From Firmicutes bacterium HGW-Firmicutes-11 (GTDB lineage Bacteria; Bacillota; Clostridia; Peptostreptococcales; Anaerovoracaceae), in assembly GCA_002840285.1 (NCBI GenBank), contig PHAE01000006.1, forward strand, positions 1-64,000: a DNA stretch of 64,000 nt. Reading direction: 5' to 3'. Within the stretch, counting starts at the first letter, position 1. Each line of letters starts with the position of its first letter. Of the stretch, positions 35,569-44,618 are shown one piece after another. The notes beneath the pieces were generated by a model that worked only from the letters and a program-made list of their open reading frames with translations, was not told the origin of the DNA and did no database searches. Made by a program: the position numbers and the translations under genes.

Positions 35569-38007
35569 ATGAAAGTATTGATCATTGGAGGCGTTGCAGG
35601 CGGCGCCACCGCAGCAGCCAGGCTTCGCAGGCTGGACGAGAGCGCAGAAATCATCATGTTTGAACGTGGCGAATATATTTCCTTCGCCAACTGCGGCCTT
35701 CCCTATTACATTGGTGGTGAAATCACAAATAAAGCGGATCTGACGGTACAGACACCGAAAAGCTTCTATGACAGATTTCGTGTCGACGTCAGGATCAAGA
35801 ACGAAGTGCTGTCGATCGATCCCTCAGCAAAGGTCGTTGATGTAAAGGATCTTCAGACTGGCGATGTCTACCATGAAAGCTACGACAAACTGATCCTTGC
35901 CCCAGGAGCCGCGCCCCTCAAGCCGAATATGGAGGGTGTCGATCTCTCGCGGGTGTTCACGTTGCGAAATATTCCCGACACCTACCGGATCAAGGAGTTC
36001 ATCGACAACAATAAGCCAAAGCGGGTTTTGGTGGTCGGTGGTGGCTACATCGGCGTTGAAATGGCAGAAAACCTTCATCTCGCAGGACTTGACGTCACCA
36101 TCGTCGAGTTTGCAGATCACGTGATCGCGCCGCTGGATTACGATATGGCAGCAGACGTTCACAATCATCTCCGCCAGAAGGGCGTCACTCTGATCCTTGA
36201 AGATGGTGTCAATAAAATCGAGGAACAAAACGAAGAACTGCTTGTTACTCTCGGCAAAGGCCAGGTCAGCACCGACATGGTCATTCTGTCCGTCGGTGTC
36301 CGACCGGAGAACACCCTTGCGATGGAAGCCGGACTCGCTTTGAATCCCAGAGGTGCTGTCATCATCAACGACCATATGCAGACCTCTTCGCCGGACATTT
36401 ACGCAGTCGGCGATGTCACAGAGATCATGGATTATATCACCGAGGGGAAGGGATACATCCCCCTCGCCGGCCCGGCCAATAAGCAGGCCAGAGTAGCGGC
36501 AGATCACATTTTCGGTCTTCCAAGTGTGTATACCGGCACCCAGGGCACCGGCATACTTCGTTGTTTCGACCTTACCGTGGGGACCACTGGTCTGACAGAA
36601 GCAAGAGCAAAGCAATTGGGCCTTGATTATGAGAAGTCCTATACCTATTCCGCATCCCATGCTTCCTACTATCCTGGCGCTACCAATATGTCGATCAAAA
36701 TCATCTTCCAGAAAGAAGATGGACTCCTGCTCGGCGCCCAAATCGTTGGATATGACGGCGTAGACAAGCGGATCGACGTGATTGCTACCGCGATGCGGGC
36801 CAAGATGACAGTCTATGACCTGACCAATCTGGAGCTTGCCTACGCGCCCCCATTCTCTTCGGCAAAAGATCCGGTCAATATGGCAGGGTATGTTGCAGAG
36901 AACATCCTGACCAATAAAATCAAAATGTTCCAATGGAACGAGATCAACGACTTGCCCAGAGATGGAAGCGTGAACCTGCTTGACGTGCGGCCCAAAGTAG
37001 CTTTCGAAAACGGAGCAATGGAAGGATTTATCAACGTCCCGGAAGAAGATGTCCGGGAAAACATCGGTCTTTTGATCCCAGGGAAACCGGTTTATGTCGT
37101 CTGTCAGATGGGACTCAAGGGATACGCCGTCAGCCGTCTCCTTTCCCAACACGGGTTTGAGGTTTACAACCTCGCTGGCGGCTACCGCCTGTGGGCCAGC
37201 ATTTTCAAAGGAACGCCCAATAAAACTGAGGCAGCGGGAGGAAAAAAATCGATGGAAACTCTGATGAGCGAATCTACGGTCAAACTAACACTCAACACCT
37301 GCGGAATGCAGTGCCCGGGACCGATCATGAAAGTCGCGGAGGCGTTTTCCGATGCTGTCGACGGCGACGTCATTGAAGTACTGAGCAGCGATCCGGCCTT
37401 CGGTGCGGATATCGAAGCCTGGTGCCGCAGAACCGGCAACACCTTCCTCGGTCTGACCTCAGACAAAGGAATTTCTACCGCGCTACTGGCAAAGGGTTGC
37501 AGAGATGGATGCGTCCTTCCGGTGGTCAGCCCCAGCGGAGACAATAAAAACATCATCGTTTTTTCCGGAGATCTGGACAAGGCTATCGCTTCCTTTATCA
37601 TTGCCAACGGAGGCGCCGCGATGGGCCGAAAGGTTTCCATGTTCTTCACCTTCTGGGGATTGAATATCCTTAGAAAGTCAGAACCCGTTCCGGTCAAAAA
37701 AGATTTCATCAGCCGCATGTTCGGCGCAATGATGCCACGAGGCTCGAAAAAACTTTCGCTCTCCAAAATGAATATGGGCGGAATGGGAGCGATGATGATC
37801 CGTAGCGTCATGAAGAACAAGAACATCGATAGCCTGGAAGATCTGATTCGTTCCTCCATCGAAAACGGTGTTGAGCTGATTGCCTGTTCCATGAGCATGG
37901 ATGTCATGGGCATCAAACCGGAAGAATTGATCGAAGGTGTAAAAATGGGTGGAGTAGCAGCAATGTTAGGCAACGCAGAAGAATCCGATATGTCCCTGTT
38001 TATTTAG
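35569..38007 (+). CDS. cdr: CoA-disulfide reductase fused to rhodanese, TusA and DsrE-like domains
   Basis: 812 residues in four parts. Residues 1-450 are an FAD/NAD(P)H disulfide reductase with GGVAGGATAAARLRRLDE and the single redox Cys of CoA-disulfide reductases (SFANCGLPYYIGG, Cys42). Residues 455-548 are a rhodanese with loop VVCQMGLKG (Cys512). Residues 570-645 are TusA (NTCGMQCPGP, Cys578 and Cys582). Residues 658-812 are a DsrE/F-like domain. It likely reduces CoA persulfide or polysulfide and relays sulfane sulfur. AGGAGG fixes the start. A hairpin terminator follows. Confidence 0.93.
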   Translation: MKVLIIGGVAGGATAAARLRRLDESAEIIMFERGEYISFANCGLPYYIGGEITNKADLTVQTPKSFYDRFRVDVRIKNEVLSIDPSAKVVDVKDLQTGDVYHESYDKLILAPGAAPLKPNMEGVDLSRVFTLRNIPDTYRIKEFIDNNKPKRVLVVGGGYIGVEMAENLHLAGLDVTIVEFADHVIAPLDYDMAADVHNHLRQKGVTLILEDGVNKIEEQNEELLVTLGKGQVSTDMVILSVGVRPENTLAMEAGLALNPRGAVIINDHMQTSSPDIYAVGDVTEIMDYITEGKGYIPLAGPANKQARVAADHIFGLPSVYTGTQGTGILRCFDLTVGTTGLTEARAKQLGLDYEKSYTYSASHASYYPGATNMSIKIIFQKEDGLLLGAQIVGYDGVDKRIDVIATAMRAKMTVYDLTNLELAYAPPFSSAKDPVNMAGYVAENILTNKIKMFQWNEINDLPRDGSVNLLDVRPKVAFENGAMEGFINVPEEDVRENIGLLIPGKPVYVVCQMGLKGYAVSRLLSQHGFEVYNLAGGYRLWASIFKGTPNKTEAAGGKKSMETLMSESTVKLTLNTCGMQCPGPIMKVAEAFSDAVDGDVIEVLSSDPAFGADIEAWCRRTGNTFLGLTSDKGISTALLAKGCRDGCVLPVVSPSGDNKNIIVFSGDLDKAIASFIIANGGAAMGRKVSMFFTFWGLNILRKSEPVPVKKDFISRMFGAMMPRGSKKLSLSKMNMGGMGAMMIRSVMKNKNIDSLEDLIRSSIENGVELIACSMSMDVMGIKPEELIEGVKMGGVAAMLGNAEESDMSLFI

Positions 38008-38027
38008 AAATCGCTCATGCAATAAGA

Positions 38028-38063
38028 GAAAGACCATGGCAGTTGTACCTACCATGGTCTTTC
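38028..38063 (+). terminator. Terminator after the CoA-disulfide reductase gene
   Basis: 12-bp perfect stem (GAAAGACCATGG with CCATGGTCTTTC), 12-base loop, T-rich tail. It may also serve the opposing lipoprotein gene that ends at 38108. Confidence 0.8.
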
Positions 38064-38107
38064 TTTCGTTCTATTAAAACCCCTTTTGATATCCTTTGGA
38101 GGATAAC

Positions 38108-38890
38108 CTAGATTTCTCTCGAGACGATGATCGTGACCCATTCATCGCCCGGTCCGTCATAATTGCTGATCGTTGACCTGCAGACATATCCTTGGCTGGT
38201 CCATTGAAATTCCAGGCCATACTCATGATCATTCTCGATCAGATTGTCCGCGCCACTGTATTTGGCTGAGTAGAAGTCTTTGAATTCCTCTTCCGTCACA
38301 TTAGTGACGTGGGATTCCGTGTAAACTTCCTCCAATCTACTGTAATTTCTGACTTCATATCGTTGTTCAGAGAAAGCCGCCCTTCCGAAGGGTTCCACCA
38401 GATCACTCGGATAGTTGACGAAATATGGATTTTCTGTGACGTATTCTGACGGCTTTGATCCTATGATCAAGGACACCTGGGACTCTCCGTCTTCGGTCTC
38501 ATATACCATCACTCCGACCGGTTGTTCTCCGATCATCCCCTGAAGTGATTCATCATTGCTGTATTCTTCATCCATTTCCGTCAACAACCCTTTGTAGTAT
38601 TCCATGACATCCTTCAGGTCTGCGTCGGAAGTATAGGAGACGTTGTAAATGTCTTTCCCAAAGACCCAATTGGCATCTGCGCGGACTGCAAAGGATGTGC
38701 TCTCAACAAACCGGGCCTTGAACAGCGGCAAAACATCTTTCGGATATCCGGAAAGCAGCTCTACTCCTTCTGTTTGCTGTTCTGCAGCTGGCGGAGCAGG
38801 CCCTGTCGCGTTTTCATCGCTGCAGCCAGTAGCAAAGACAAGCAGGACAAGCAGACAAATTACGATTGCTTTTTTCATTCCACGATTCAT
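38108..38890 (-). CDS. Unknown lipoprotein, last gene of the 38-45 kb cluster
   Basis: 260 residues. Signal peptide with lipobox VFATGC at about residue 23, a Pro/Ala/Glu linker, then an acidic alpha/beta domain (LFKARFVESTSFAVRADANW; SDADLKDVMEYYKGLL) I do not recognise. Surface-anchored. The start at 38890 is set by AAGGAG 7 bases upstream and lies 12 bp after the preceding gene's stop, so it belongs to the same operon. Confidence 0.75.
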   Translation of the reverse strand: MNRGMKKAIVICLLVLLVFATGCSDENATGPAPPAAEQQTEGVELLSGYPKDVLPLFKARFVESTSFAVRADANWVFGKDIYNVSYTSDADLKDVMEYYKGLLTEMDEEYSNDESLQGMIGEQPVGVMVYETEDGESQVSLIIGSKPSEYVTENPYFVNYPSDLVEPFGRAAFSEQRYEVRNYSRLEEVYTESHVTNVTEEEFKDFYSAKYSGADNLIENDHEYGLEFQWTSQGYVCRSTISNYDGPGDEWVTIIVSREI

Positions 38891-38901
38891 TTGCAACTCC
38901 T

Positions 38902-39804
38902 TTACAATTCCGGGCATGCCAGAAATCCTTCGATGGTTTGCATCATCTCAAGACCGGCAACCGCTTTCAGTTCTACTTCTTCCGCATCGACCAGAAAAAA
39001 TACATGGTCGCAAACACCAGCCGTCAGACCAAGCCCGCCGCCGATCACCAGTTGTCCTTCTGCATCGATTGAGAAGCTTTCCACGAGAAGGGAAGTAGCC
39101 GGCACCAAGAAGCTCTTCGCAAACAGGGCATATTCGGGACGCAGACGATAGCCGTCTTCCTTTGTGACGATCTCTTTTTTCACAAGCGTGTCCAGCACTC
39201 GACTTATTTGGTTTTCTTCCGGCGCTTCATACCCGAAGCTGATGCGGAACAGATCCGTCAAGCTGCTGTCTCCGGTTGCTGCGGCTTGCCTTTGGATATC
39301 TTCCAACAACACCGTGTCTGCGACCTCTTCTCCGAGGTAGGAACGTAGCGTCCAGTGACGGTATACATCGATCAATGCCAGAAGCGTCATCGCCTCCTCC
39401 TCGGGCAACAGGACTTCAATTCCTGTGGTTTTTCGAGCAGACGTTCCGATGTATTGCGATACATCGTATCCAATGTGCGAAAAATCTTCCGGCAGACTGA
39501 TGTCAATATCCTCTCCTTGATTTTCCACTAACGCGATTGTCTCTCCTAAACGGTAGGCATAGGCTTCCAGAACCGTAAGTCCATCCCGAACAATCAGCCT
39601 CGCTGCCTGCTTGGCATCGGCAAGGATTTCCAGAACCGGACGGGCCGCAGCGGCTATGACTCCATCCTCCAGTACTCCCTTTGCTGCCAGTGTTGCCGCC
39701 TCGTTGCCATTGGTCGCGGCCCGGGTCGTTTGAAACAGGCTGATTGTGGTAGCTTGTGGAAACCGGTCAGCCAAATAGGCGATCTCATTCATTGAAAGCT
39801 TCAT
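38902..39804 (-). CDS. Unknown cytoplasmic protein of the 38-45 kb cluster
   Basis: 300 residues, no signal peptide or membrane segment. Two alpha/beta parts: residues 1-140 (MKLSMNEIAYLADRFPQATT, Ala-rich helices) and a middle with a winged-helix-like stretch (SRVLDTLVKKEIVTKEDGYR) near 205-225, then a beta-rich end that ends FLACPEL. Not recognised. Being cytoplasmic between a secreted protein gene and a lipoprotein gene, it might be a chaperone or immunity-type partner, which is speculation. Start at 39804 preferred for AAAGGGA upstream; 4 residues later is an alternative. Confidence 0.7.
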   Translation of the reverse strand: MKLSMNEIAYLADRFPQATTISLFQTTRAATNGNEAATLAAKGVLEDGVIAAAARPVLEILADAKQAARLIVRDGLTVLEAYAYRLGETIALVENQGEDIDISLPEDFSHIGYDVSQYIGTSARKTTGIEVLLPEEEAMTLLALIDVYRHWTLRSYLGEEVADTVLLEDIQRQAAATGDSSLTDLFRISFGYEAPEENQISRVLDTLVKKEIVTKEDGYRLRPEYALFAKSFLVPATSLLVESFSIDAEGQLVIGGGLGLTAGVCDHVFFLVDAEEVELKAVAGLEMMQTIEGFLACPEL

Positions 39805-39823
39805 CGTTTTGTTCCCTTTCTCT

Positions 39824-42472
39824 TTACATTCTTGGCTTGATGACGTATTCATTGGTGAGGTTAACCACAGTCTTCACGCCAGTCTGGACCAATTGCCTGT
39901 CGGTTTTCTGCTTTATAAAGTTTTCTGCAACATTTTTTGTCACCACTTTGCCGGACCACTGACCCACGGTGTTTCTTGCCAATCGAACTTGGCCATTCTT
40001 TAGTTGCGTCGTGAGCACATCGCCACCGAACCCTTTGCTTGTTGCATCAGGAATCGCGTCGAGCCCGGCCTTTACGACACCCTTTTTCAATCCTTCCACG
40101 AATCCTTTGCCTTTGCTGCTGGTGGTTTCGCCGAAGATTTCGCTTCCGATTTGCAGTCCGCTCTTCACCGCCTGCTGTGTCTTTGCGCTCCATTTGGGAT
40201 TGGTGAAATCGCTCGCCGCATCCAGGCCGCCCTTAACAAATCCGGAGCCTACGTTTTGCCAGCTGAGTCCCTGCTCTGCAGTGGTTTCTGCGATGCCTTT
40301 CGCTGTTTTGTATCCTGCACGGATTGCTCGTCCCGTCGGTCCAAGGGCATTGCCCATGCCGTCAATCGCCGCATCCGCAACATTTACCGTCACCTTGGCC
40401 GCTTGTTCGTAAGCGTTAGCGACATGTCCAGCTCTTATGTAAGCCTTGGCAACCGCCTCGTCCGCTGCTTGGTGTCTGCCAAGTGCGTCCAATGTGGTCT
40501 GCTTATTCGTCGTTCCATATTTGGACATGATTTTTGCCTGCACATTGGCGACTTCCAGCGCTTCTTTCCTCGCTTTGTTATCGTTTCGAAGCTTTTTGTC
40601 CCATTCGCTGCTGCTGGCATCATTGACCTCCCGATTTTTGGCCAGCGCTTCCCTGTCTTTTTCAAAACCCAGTTCCGCCGTCTTTTGAATTTCCGGGTTG
40701 AACGTGTTTCCCGTCTCCGGATTGACCCACTCGCCTGTGACCGGATCTTTGACAAATTCCACCGTAGTGCCCTTGGCGTCGATCTGCACGTTCATGGTTT
40801 CCGGTTTCGCCGGCGGCTCCGGCTCTGGCTGAGGTTCAGGCGCAGACTCAGAAGCCGGTTCAACCGGAGGTTCCTGCGCCGGTGGCGGTTCTGGCTTGGT
40901 CTCCTCTGGTAACGCCTCTTCTTCCGCAGACGCTTCGTACTCATCCTCTGCGGGTTCATCGTATTCGTCCCGCGAATCGCCGGCGCTGTCGCCTTCGGAT
41001 GCCCCAAAGGTTTCATTGTCGCCGACAGAGTTTGGATCGTCATCCGGATTGTCGGTGCTGCCCATCGCGTCGGCCATCATGATCATCGCCAATTCCGCAT
41101 CCGTTTTTCCGGGATATTTGTCTTTATACCAGTCCTTATCCCTCTGTCCGGATTTTTTCTTTGCTTTTGCTTTCGCTTTTTTTGCTTGCTCCTGTTTTAA
41201 CAGAGCACTTTGGATCGCATTTGCCACAACGGCTGCCAACGGTGGGAACAAGGCTCCGACTGCTGCTTGTCCTGCATTGTCGGGACCGGGAACGTTTCCG
41301 GCTTTGCTCATGAGACCAGCAAGCGCTGCTGTCACATATGGCGGAAGATCCTTTCCCGCAAGGACGCCGGACGCCTGCATGTTGTAAGTATTGTAGTCGG
41401 CCCCCTTGTCTGCGGAAGCTGCCCTTTCGTAGGTTCCCTCGCCGAGCAGTTGAAAGACTGCTGGACCACTGTCTGGTTTTTCCAAAGTGATCAATCCAAA
41501 CCCGGCGATTCTGGCTTTATAAGGAAGTCGTGTCAGGTCCATCTCCGCTTCCAGAGAAGCGGAAACAAAATTTTCTGTCCGCTCGATTACGGGGCACATC
41601 TGGGAAAACGGGAGTCCTTCATACTTTCCGATCAGTTGTATGACCTCGCCCTGATCTAACACCGTCAACTCAAAATCCTTCAGACTCATGCTGATGGACG
41701 GCGGGTTGACCGCGCCCATGAGCGTGCTGGTTTTTAACGTTTCAAAATTGATGCTGTATCGTCCCGTGAAGTCATAAGGCTCAACGATCCCATAGGATTC
41801 CATCGCTTCCATATACTTCAACCATGCATCGTAGTCGACACCGACGACCATAGCCGCCCCGTCCTGACCGGTCTGCCCGTTACGTACGATCCTGCTGTTG
41901 TCGGTCGTATGAATAAAGTATTCACCTTTTTCCACGAGAAGTCCATCTTCGATGGAAGCCGTATAGTTGACATATATGTCTTGGGGCTCTGCTTCTGCTA
42001 CCACCTCATTGCCGTCAGCGTCGGTGGTGAAAACCGGATCTGCTTCCCCCTGTACAAGGTAAGGGGTCATTAGAAACGGCCCGTAGGAATTCCCGGCGGA
42101 GTCGATCACCATTGCATTGACGGCATCCAGGTCCGGCAATTCCGATGGATAGGAATAAGGAACATGGATCGCAGTAATAAAACTGTCGCTCCGAATCGTT
42201 ACAGGAATCGGCGCTGCAGGATCTGGTATAGAATATAAGCGTTCTGGGTCCGTGACCCAGCTTCCCCGATAGCCGACGACTGCGCGGACATCACCGTTCA
42301 GGTCTACGTATTCCAAATTCCAGCTTCCGTTCTGATGCAATGTCTTCTCGTAGGGCGGAATCGGCGCCTCACCGGCGTCTTCCGCGAAGACGGAAAGCGG
42401 GAGCAATGAAACCAGCAGCAGGAAAGTAGCCGCTAACGCACAGATCCTTTGTTTTCTCTTTTGCGTTTTCAT
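39824..42472 (-). CDS. Large secreted modular protein of unknown function
   Basis: 882 residues. Signal peptide (cleavage near Ala30); beta-rich region 31-350; Ala/Gly-rich helix 365-425; Lys-rich stretch 427-445; acidic low-complexity 475-525; Pro/Glu-rich linker 524-558; a short DPVTGEWVNPETGN module near 576-589; charged helical region 595-700; Gly/Ala-rich small helices 695-810; basic C-terminus. The architecture resembles exported proteins with a delivery half and a separate C-terminal half, but I recognise no family. AGGAGGTGA upstream fixes the start. Central gene of the cluster. Confidence 0.8.
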   Translation of the reverse strand: MKTQKRKQRICALAATFLLLVSLLPLSVFAEDAGEAPIPPYEKTLHQNGSWNLEYVDLNGDVRAVVGYRGSWVTDPERLYSIPDPAAPIPVTIRSDSFITAIHVPYSYPSELPDLDAVNAMVIDSAGNSYGPFLMTPYLVQGEADPVFTTDADGNEVVAEAEPQDIYVNYTASIEDGLLVEKGEYFIHTTDNSRIVRNGQTGQDGAAMVVGVDYDAWLKYMEAMESYGIVEPYDFTGRYSINFETLKTSTLMGAVNPPSISMSLKDFELTVLDQGEVIQLIGKYEGLPFSQMCPVIERTENFVSASLEAEMDLTRLPYKARIAGFGLITLEKPDSGPAVFQLLGEGTYERAASADKGADYNTYNMQASGVLAGKDLPPYVTAALAGLMSKAGNVPGPDNAGQAAVGALFPPLAAVVANAIQSALLKQEQAKKAKAKAKKKSGQRDKDWYKDKYPGKTDAELAMIMMADAMGSTDNPDDDPNSVGDNETFGASEGDSAGDSRDEYDEPAEDEYEASAEEEALPEETKPEPPPAQEPPVEPASESAPEPQPEPEPPAKPETMNVQIDAKGTTVEFVKDPVTGEWVNPETGNTFNPEIQKTAELGFEKDREALAKNREVNDASSSEWDKKLRNDNKARKEALEVANVQAKIMSKYGTTNKQTTLDALGRHQAADEAVAKAYIRAGHVANAYEQAAKVTVNVADAAIDGMGNALGPTGRAIRAGYKTAKGIAETTAEQGLSWQNVGSGFVKGGLDAASDFTNPKWSAKTQQAVKSGLQIGSEIFGETTSSKGKGFVEGLKKGVVKAGLDAIPDATSKGFGGDVLTTQLKNGQVRLARNTVGQWSGKVVTKNVAENFIKQKTDRQLVQTGVKTVVNLTNEYVIKPRM

Positions 42473-42483
42473 GACTTCACCTC

Positions 42484-43032
42484 CTACTGCAACGGGTTTC
42501 CAACAAGGGAACCCAATAATTGTATTCCGCCTTCAATATAAGGCGGCACCATGCCTGCGAATCGTATGCCGATCGTCCAGACTGCGGCAAATGCGCCACA
42601 GACGACGGAAGTCGCTATGCTGTTCTTGATCGAAGTCGTTCCTTTGAGCTTATCGATTTCCAAAGAACTAGCCACGCCGGCGGTCATGAGTCCGGCAGAC
42701 AGGAATCCTCCCGGCACCGACCATCCCAGCAGGAAGGTTGCCAGAGCGGCCATCGTGGCGAAGGGAACCAGATAGGTCATCCCCTTACCTACGGCATAAG
42801 ATACCGCTTTTTTCCCGTGCTCTTTCTTCAATGCTCCGTTCATAGATCCTACGATCCCAGACAAGAAGGCGCGGCATACGATACCGAAGAGCACACCGAT
42901 CACTGCTCCAAAGATCAGATTGACCGGATTGAAGGGATTTGACATGTCAATCAGCGCCGATACTCCGAAAGCAGCGAAGCACAAGTGTCTGATAAAACTT
43001 CGCATACCCTTGCCTTTTGTTAATTCTTCCAT
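42484..43032 (-). CDS. Small glycine-rich membrane protein, unknown
   Basis: 182 residues with four or five membrane segments rich in Gly and Ala (NLIFGAVIGVLFGIVCRAFL; VPFATMAALATFLLGWSVPG). Unknown function. Start at 43032 chosen for GGGGGTGGG upstream. It overlaps nothing and precedes the large secreted gene by 11 bp, so it could support that protein's export or anchoring; this is inference from position only. Confidence 0.75.
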   Translation of the reverse strand: MEELTKGKGMRSFIRHLCFAAFGVSALIDMSNPFNPVNLIFGAVIGVLFGIVCRAFLSGIVGSMNGALKKEHGKKAVSYAVGKGMTYLVPFATMAALATFLLGWSVPGGFLSAGLMTAGVASSLEIDKLKGTTSIKNSIATSVVCGAFAAVWTIGIRFAGMVPPYIEGGIQLLGSLVGNPLQ

Positions 43033-43048
43033 ATGACCCACCCCCTTT

Positions 43049-43621
43049 CTATAACGCTGCAAACAACGACCAGGAGAAGAGAATGATTGCTCCTATGATC
43101 GTCGCCAACACGATCCCCAGCGCACTTTTTTCTTTGGTCATCTCCCGTATGGTCGCGATGATCGGTCCGGTGGCCCAGAGCACTCCGGTGATTCCAAAGG
43201 CCACAGCCGTCTTCCAGCCAAGCACGACGGAGAAGAGGATCCCAAGGACCCCATAGATCATGGCGCCGCTGTAACTAAGGCAGAAAGAGGAAATCGCCCA
43301 GCTGATGCTTTTCTCCGTTTTCACCAGTTTCATGATGAGCCAAAGGATTCCTCCAAGCAAAGGTATGATGATAAGGCCGTAGGCGATTCCGGCTCCGGCA
43401 GAAAACAGGGCAAAGCTGAAGCCCTTTTGACCAGTTTTGTACAAATCGAACCCGGTCTGAAAAAAGAAAAGTCCAAACGCCAGCGCCGAAACAGCGACAG
43501 AAAAGTACCAGGGCACCTTTGCCACCGATGACTTCAATGCCTTTGCCGGACTGACCATCATGGAAATGATCGTGCTGATCAGTGGTTTTTTTGCAGTTTG
43601 TGCAGTATCCAATTCATTCAC
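43049..43621 (-). CDS. Yip1-like membrane protein
   Basis: 190 residues with five membrane segments and the overall pattern of bacterial Yip1-domain proteins: a short cytoplasmic head KPLISTIISMMVSPAKALKS, then helices with LFSAGAGIAYGLIIIPLLGG. Role in bacteria unknown. GAGGTGA directly upstream of the ATG. Second membrane protein of the cluster. Confidence 0.7.
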   Translation of the reverse strand: MNELDTAQTAKKPLISTIISMMVSPAKALKSSVAKVPWYFSVAVSALAFGLFFFQTGFDLYKTGQKGFSFALFSAGAGIAYGLIIIPLLGGILWLIMKLVKTEKSISWAISSFCLSYSGAMIYGVLGILFSVVLGWKTAVAFGITGVLWATGPIIATIREMTKEKSALGIVLATIIGAIILFSWSLFAAL

Positions 43622-43632
43622 CTCGCTTTTCT

Positions 43633-44031
43633 TCAGGAATCCGCTTTGGTCAGTTCCAGCGTTAGTTCATTGACCCAACCGGTTTCCGAATGGGTCTGTA
43701 CGATGGTTCCTTTGGCCTTAACGATGGTGCCCTCCTCATAGAACTTCAGCGATAGTACCGTATCGTCGAATCCTTCTTCTCCTGGCATCGTGTAAACGAA
43801 CTCATTGTTGTCTGTTCGATAGTCGCTGGGTTCCTCGGGCTGATAATACCGTTCTTCATCATCGGTATCATATACCACTTCCACCTTTGTAAATGTCATA
43901 GTGCCGCTATAATCACCGGCGACGTCAAGGCTCTCCGGAGAAGCTGCGGTTTCTTCTCCCCCGCACCCGACACTCAAGGCGACGAGTAAAATCAAAACAG
44001 CAACTGATAACTTACGAATACCCATCCTCAT
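43633..44031 (-). CDS. Small lipoprotein, unknown
   Basis: 132 residues. Signal peptide with lipobox ALSVGC near residue 23, then a small beta-rich domain (DVAGDYSGTMTFTKVEVVYD ... GTIVKAKGTIVQ), suggestive of a lipocalin- or barrel-like fold. The start at 44031 is supported by GAGGAGGAG; the longer in-frame extension lies within the upstream gene. Confidence 0.75.
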   Translation of the reverse strand: MRMGIRKLSVAVLILLVALSVGCGGEETAASPESLDVAGDYSGTMTFTKVEVVYDTDDEERYYQPEEPSDYRTDNNEFVYTMPGEEGFDDTVLSLKFYEEGTIVKAKGTIVQTHSETGWVNELTLELTKADS

Positions 44032-44054
44032 GTTTCTCCTCCTCATTCTTTGAT

Positions 44055-44618
44055 CTATTTCAACAGCGGGCATTTGCAGCGAAAACACAGATCGTCCTTG
44101 ATGTCGTTCTTGCTGGCGCATGCATTGCAGAAAATGATCGTGTCGTTGGATTTGTCGTATTTTTCGAAGGAATTGAGACCTTTGTGGTGACGGACCCTGT
44201 CTCCGATCTCGTAGTAGTCGTAGACTGTGCTGTCGTCGTCAGCGGTCAAATGAACCAGTCTCCCATCTTCGCTTTCGATCGTGACCGTATATACCAAAAC
44301 ATTGATCCAGTGTTCGTCACTGCCGCTTCCAATGTTTTTGCTTTTCTTTTTAATTTTTTTATCTGTAACGTACCCGTCCCAGGTTTTGTTTCGTCTCCGT
44401 TTTCGAGTGGATGATCGGCCAATCAACAGGAACATGCATGCTATGATTGCTCCGATTCCTGCGGATTCCGGATTGTCCATTTCAGAAGACGTCTCTCCGT
44501 AGATATAAAAGCCGGAAAGTGCCACGATGGCCAGGAACGAAGCAAACCACATCGACCAACGATTGGAGTCCTTCACATATTTCGAAAAAGCCGGATCAAG
44601 AATCTTGGATGAGTACAT
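44055..44618 (-). CDS. Membrane protein with cytoplasmic zinc ribbon (DUF7489-like)
   Basis: 187 residues: two membrane segments (about 24-45 and 57-75), a basic patch, then a small beta domain (TWDGYVTDKK ... YDYYEIGDRVRHHKG) and a C-terminal CNAC/CFRC zinc ribbon ending PLLK. This pattern is shared by a family of uncharacterised clostridial proteins, which I associate from memory with DUF7489. Start at 44618 lies 23 bases inside the upstream gene with GGGAG 9 bases before it, so translation is coupled. Confidence 0.75.
   Translation of the reverse strand: MYSSKILDPAFSKYVKDSNRWSMWFASFLAIVALSGFYIYGETSSEMDNPESAGIGAIIACMFLLIGRSSTRKRRRNKTWDGYVTDKKIKKKSKNIGSGSDEHWINVLVYTVTIESEDGRLVHLTADDDSTVYDYYEIGDRVRHHKGLNSFEKYDKSNDTIIFCNACASKNDIKDDLCFRCKCPLLK

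Noticed and set aside
35824-37152. 442-codon open frame antisense to the CoA-disulfide reductase gene
   Set aside because: No ribosome binding site or family resemblance; it is the mirror of a strongly conserved coding frame.
39824-42472. Calling the 882-residue protein a polymorphic toxin or a type VII secretion substrate
   Set aside because: There is no recognised toxin domain, no WXG100/LXG motif, no secretion ATPase nearby, and the signal peptide points to the general secretion route.
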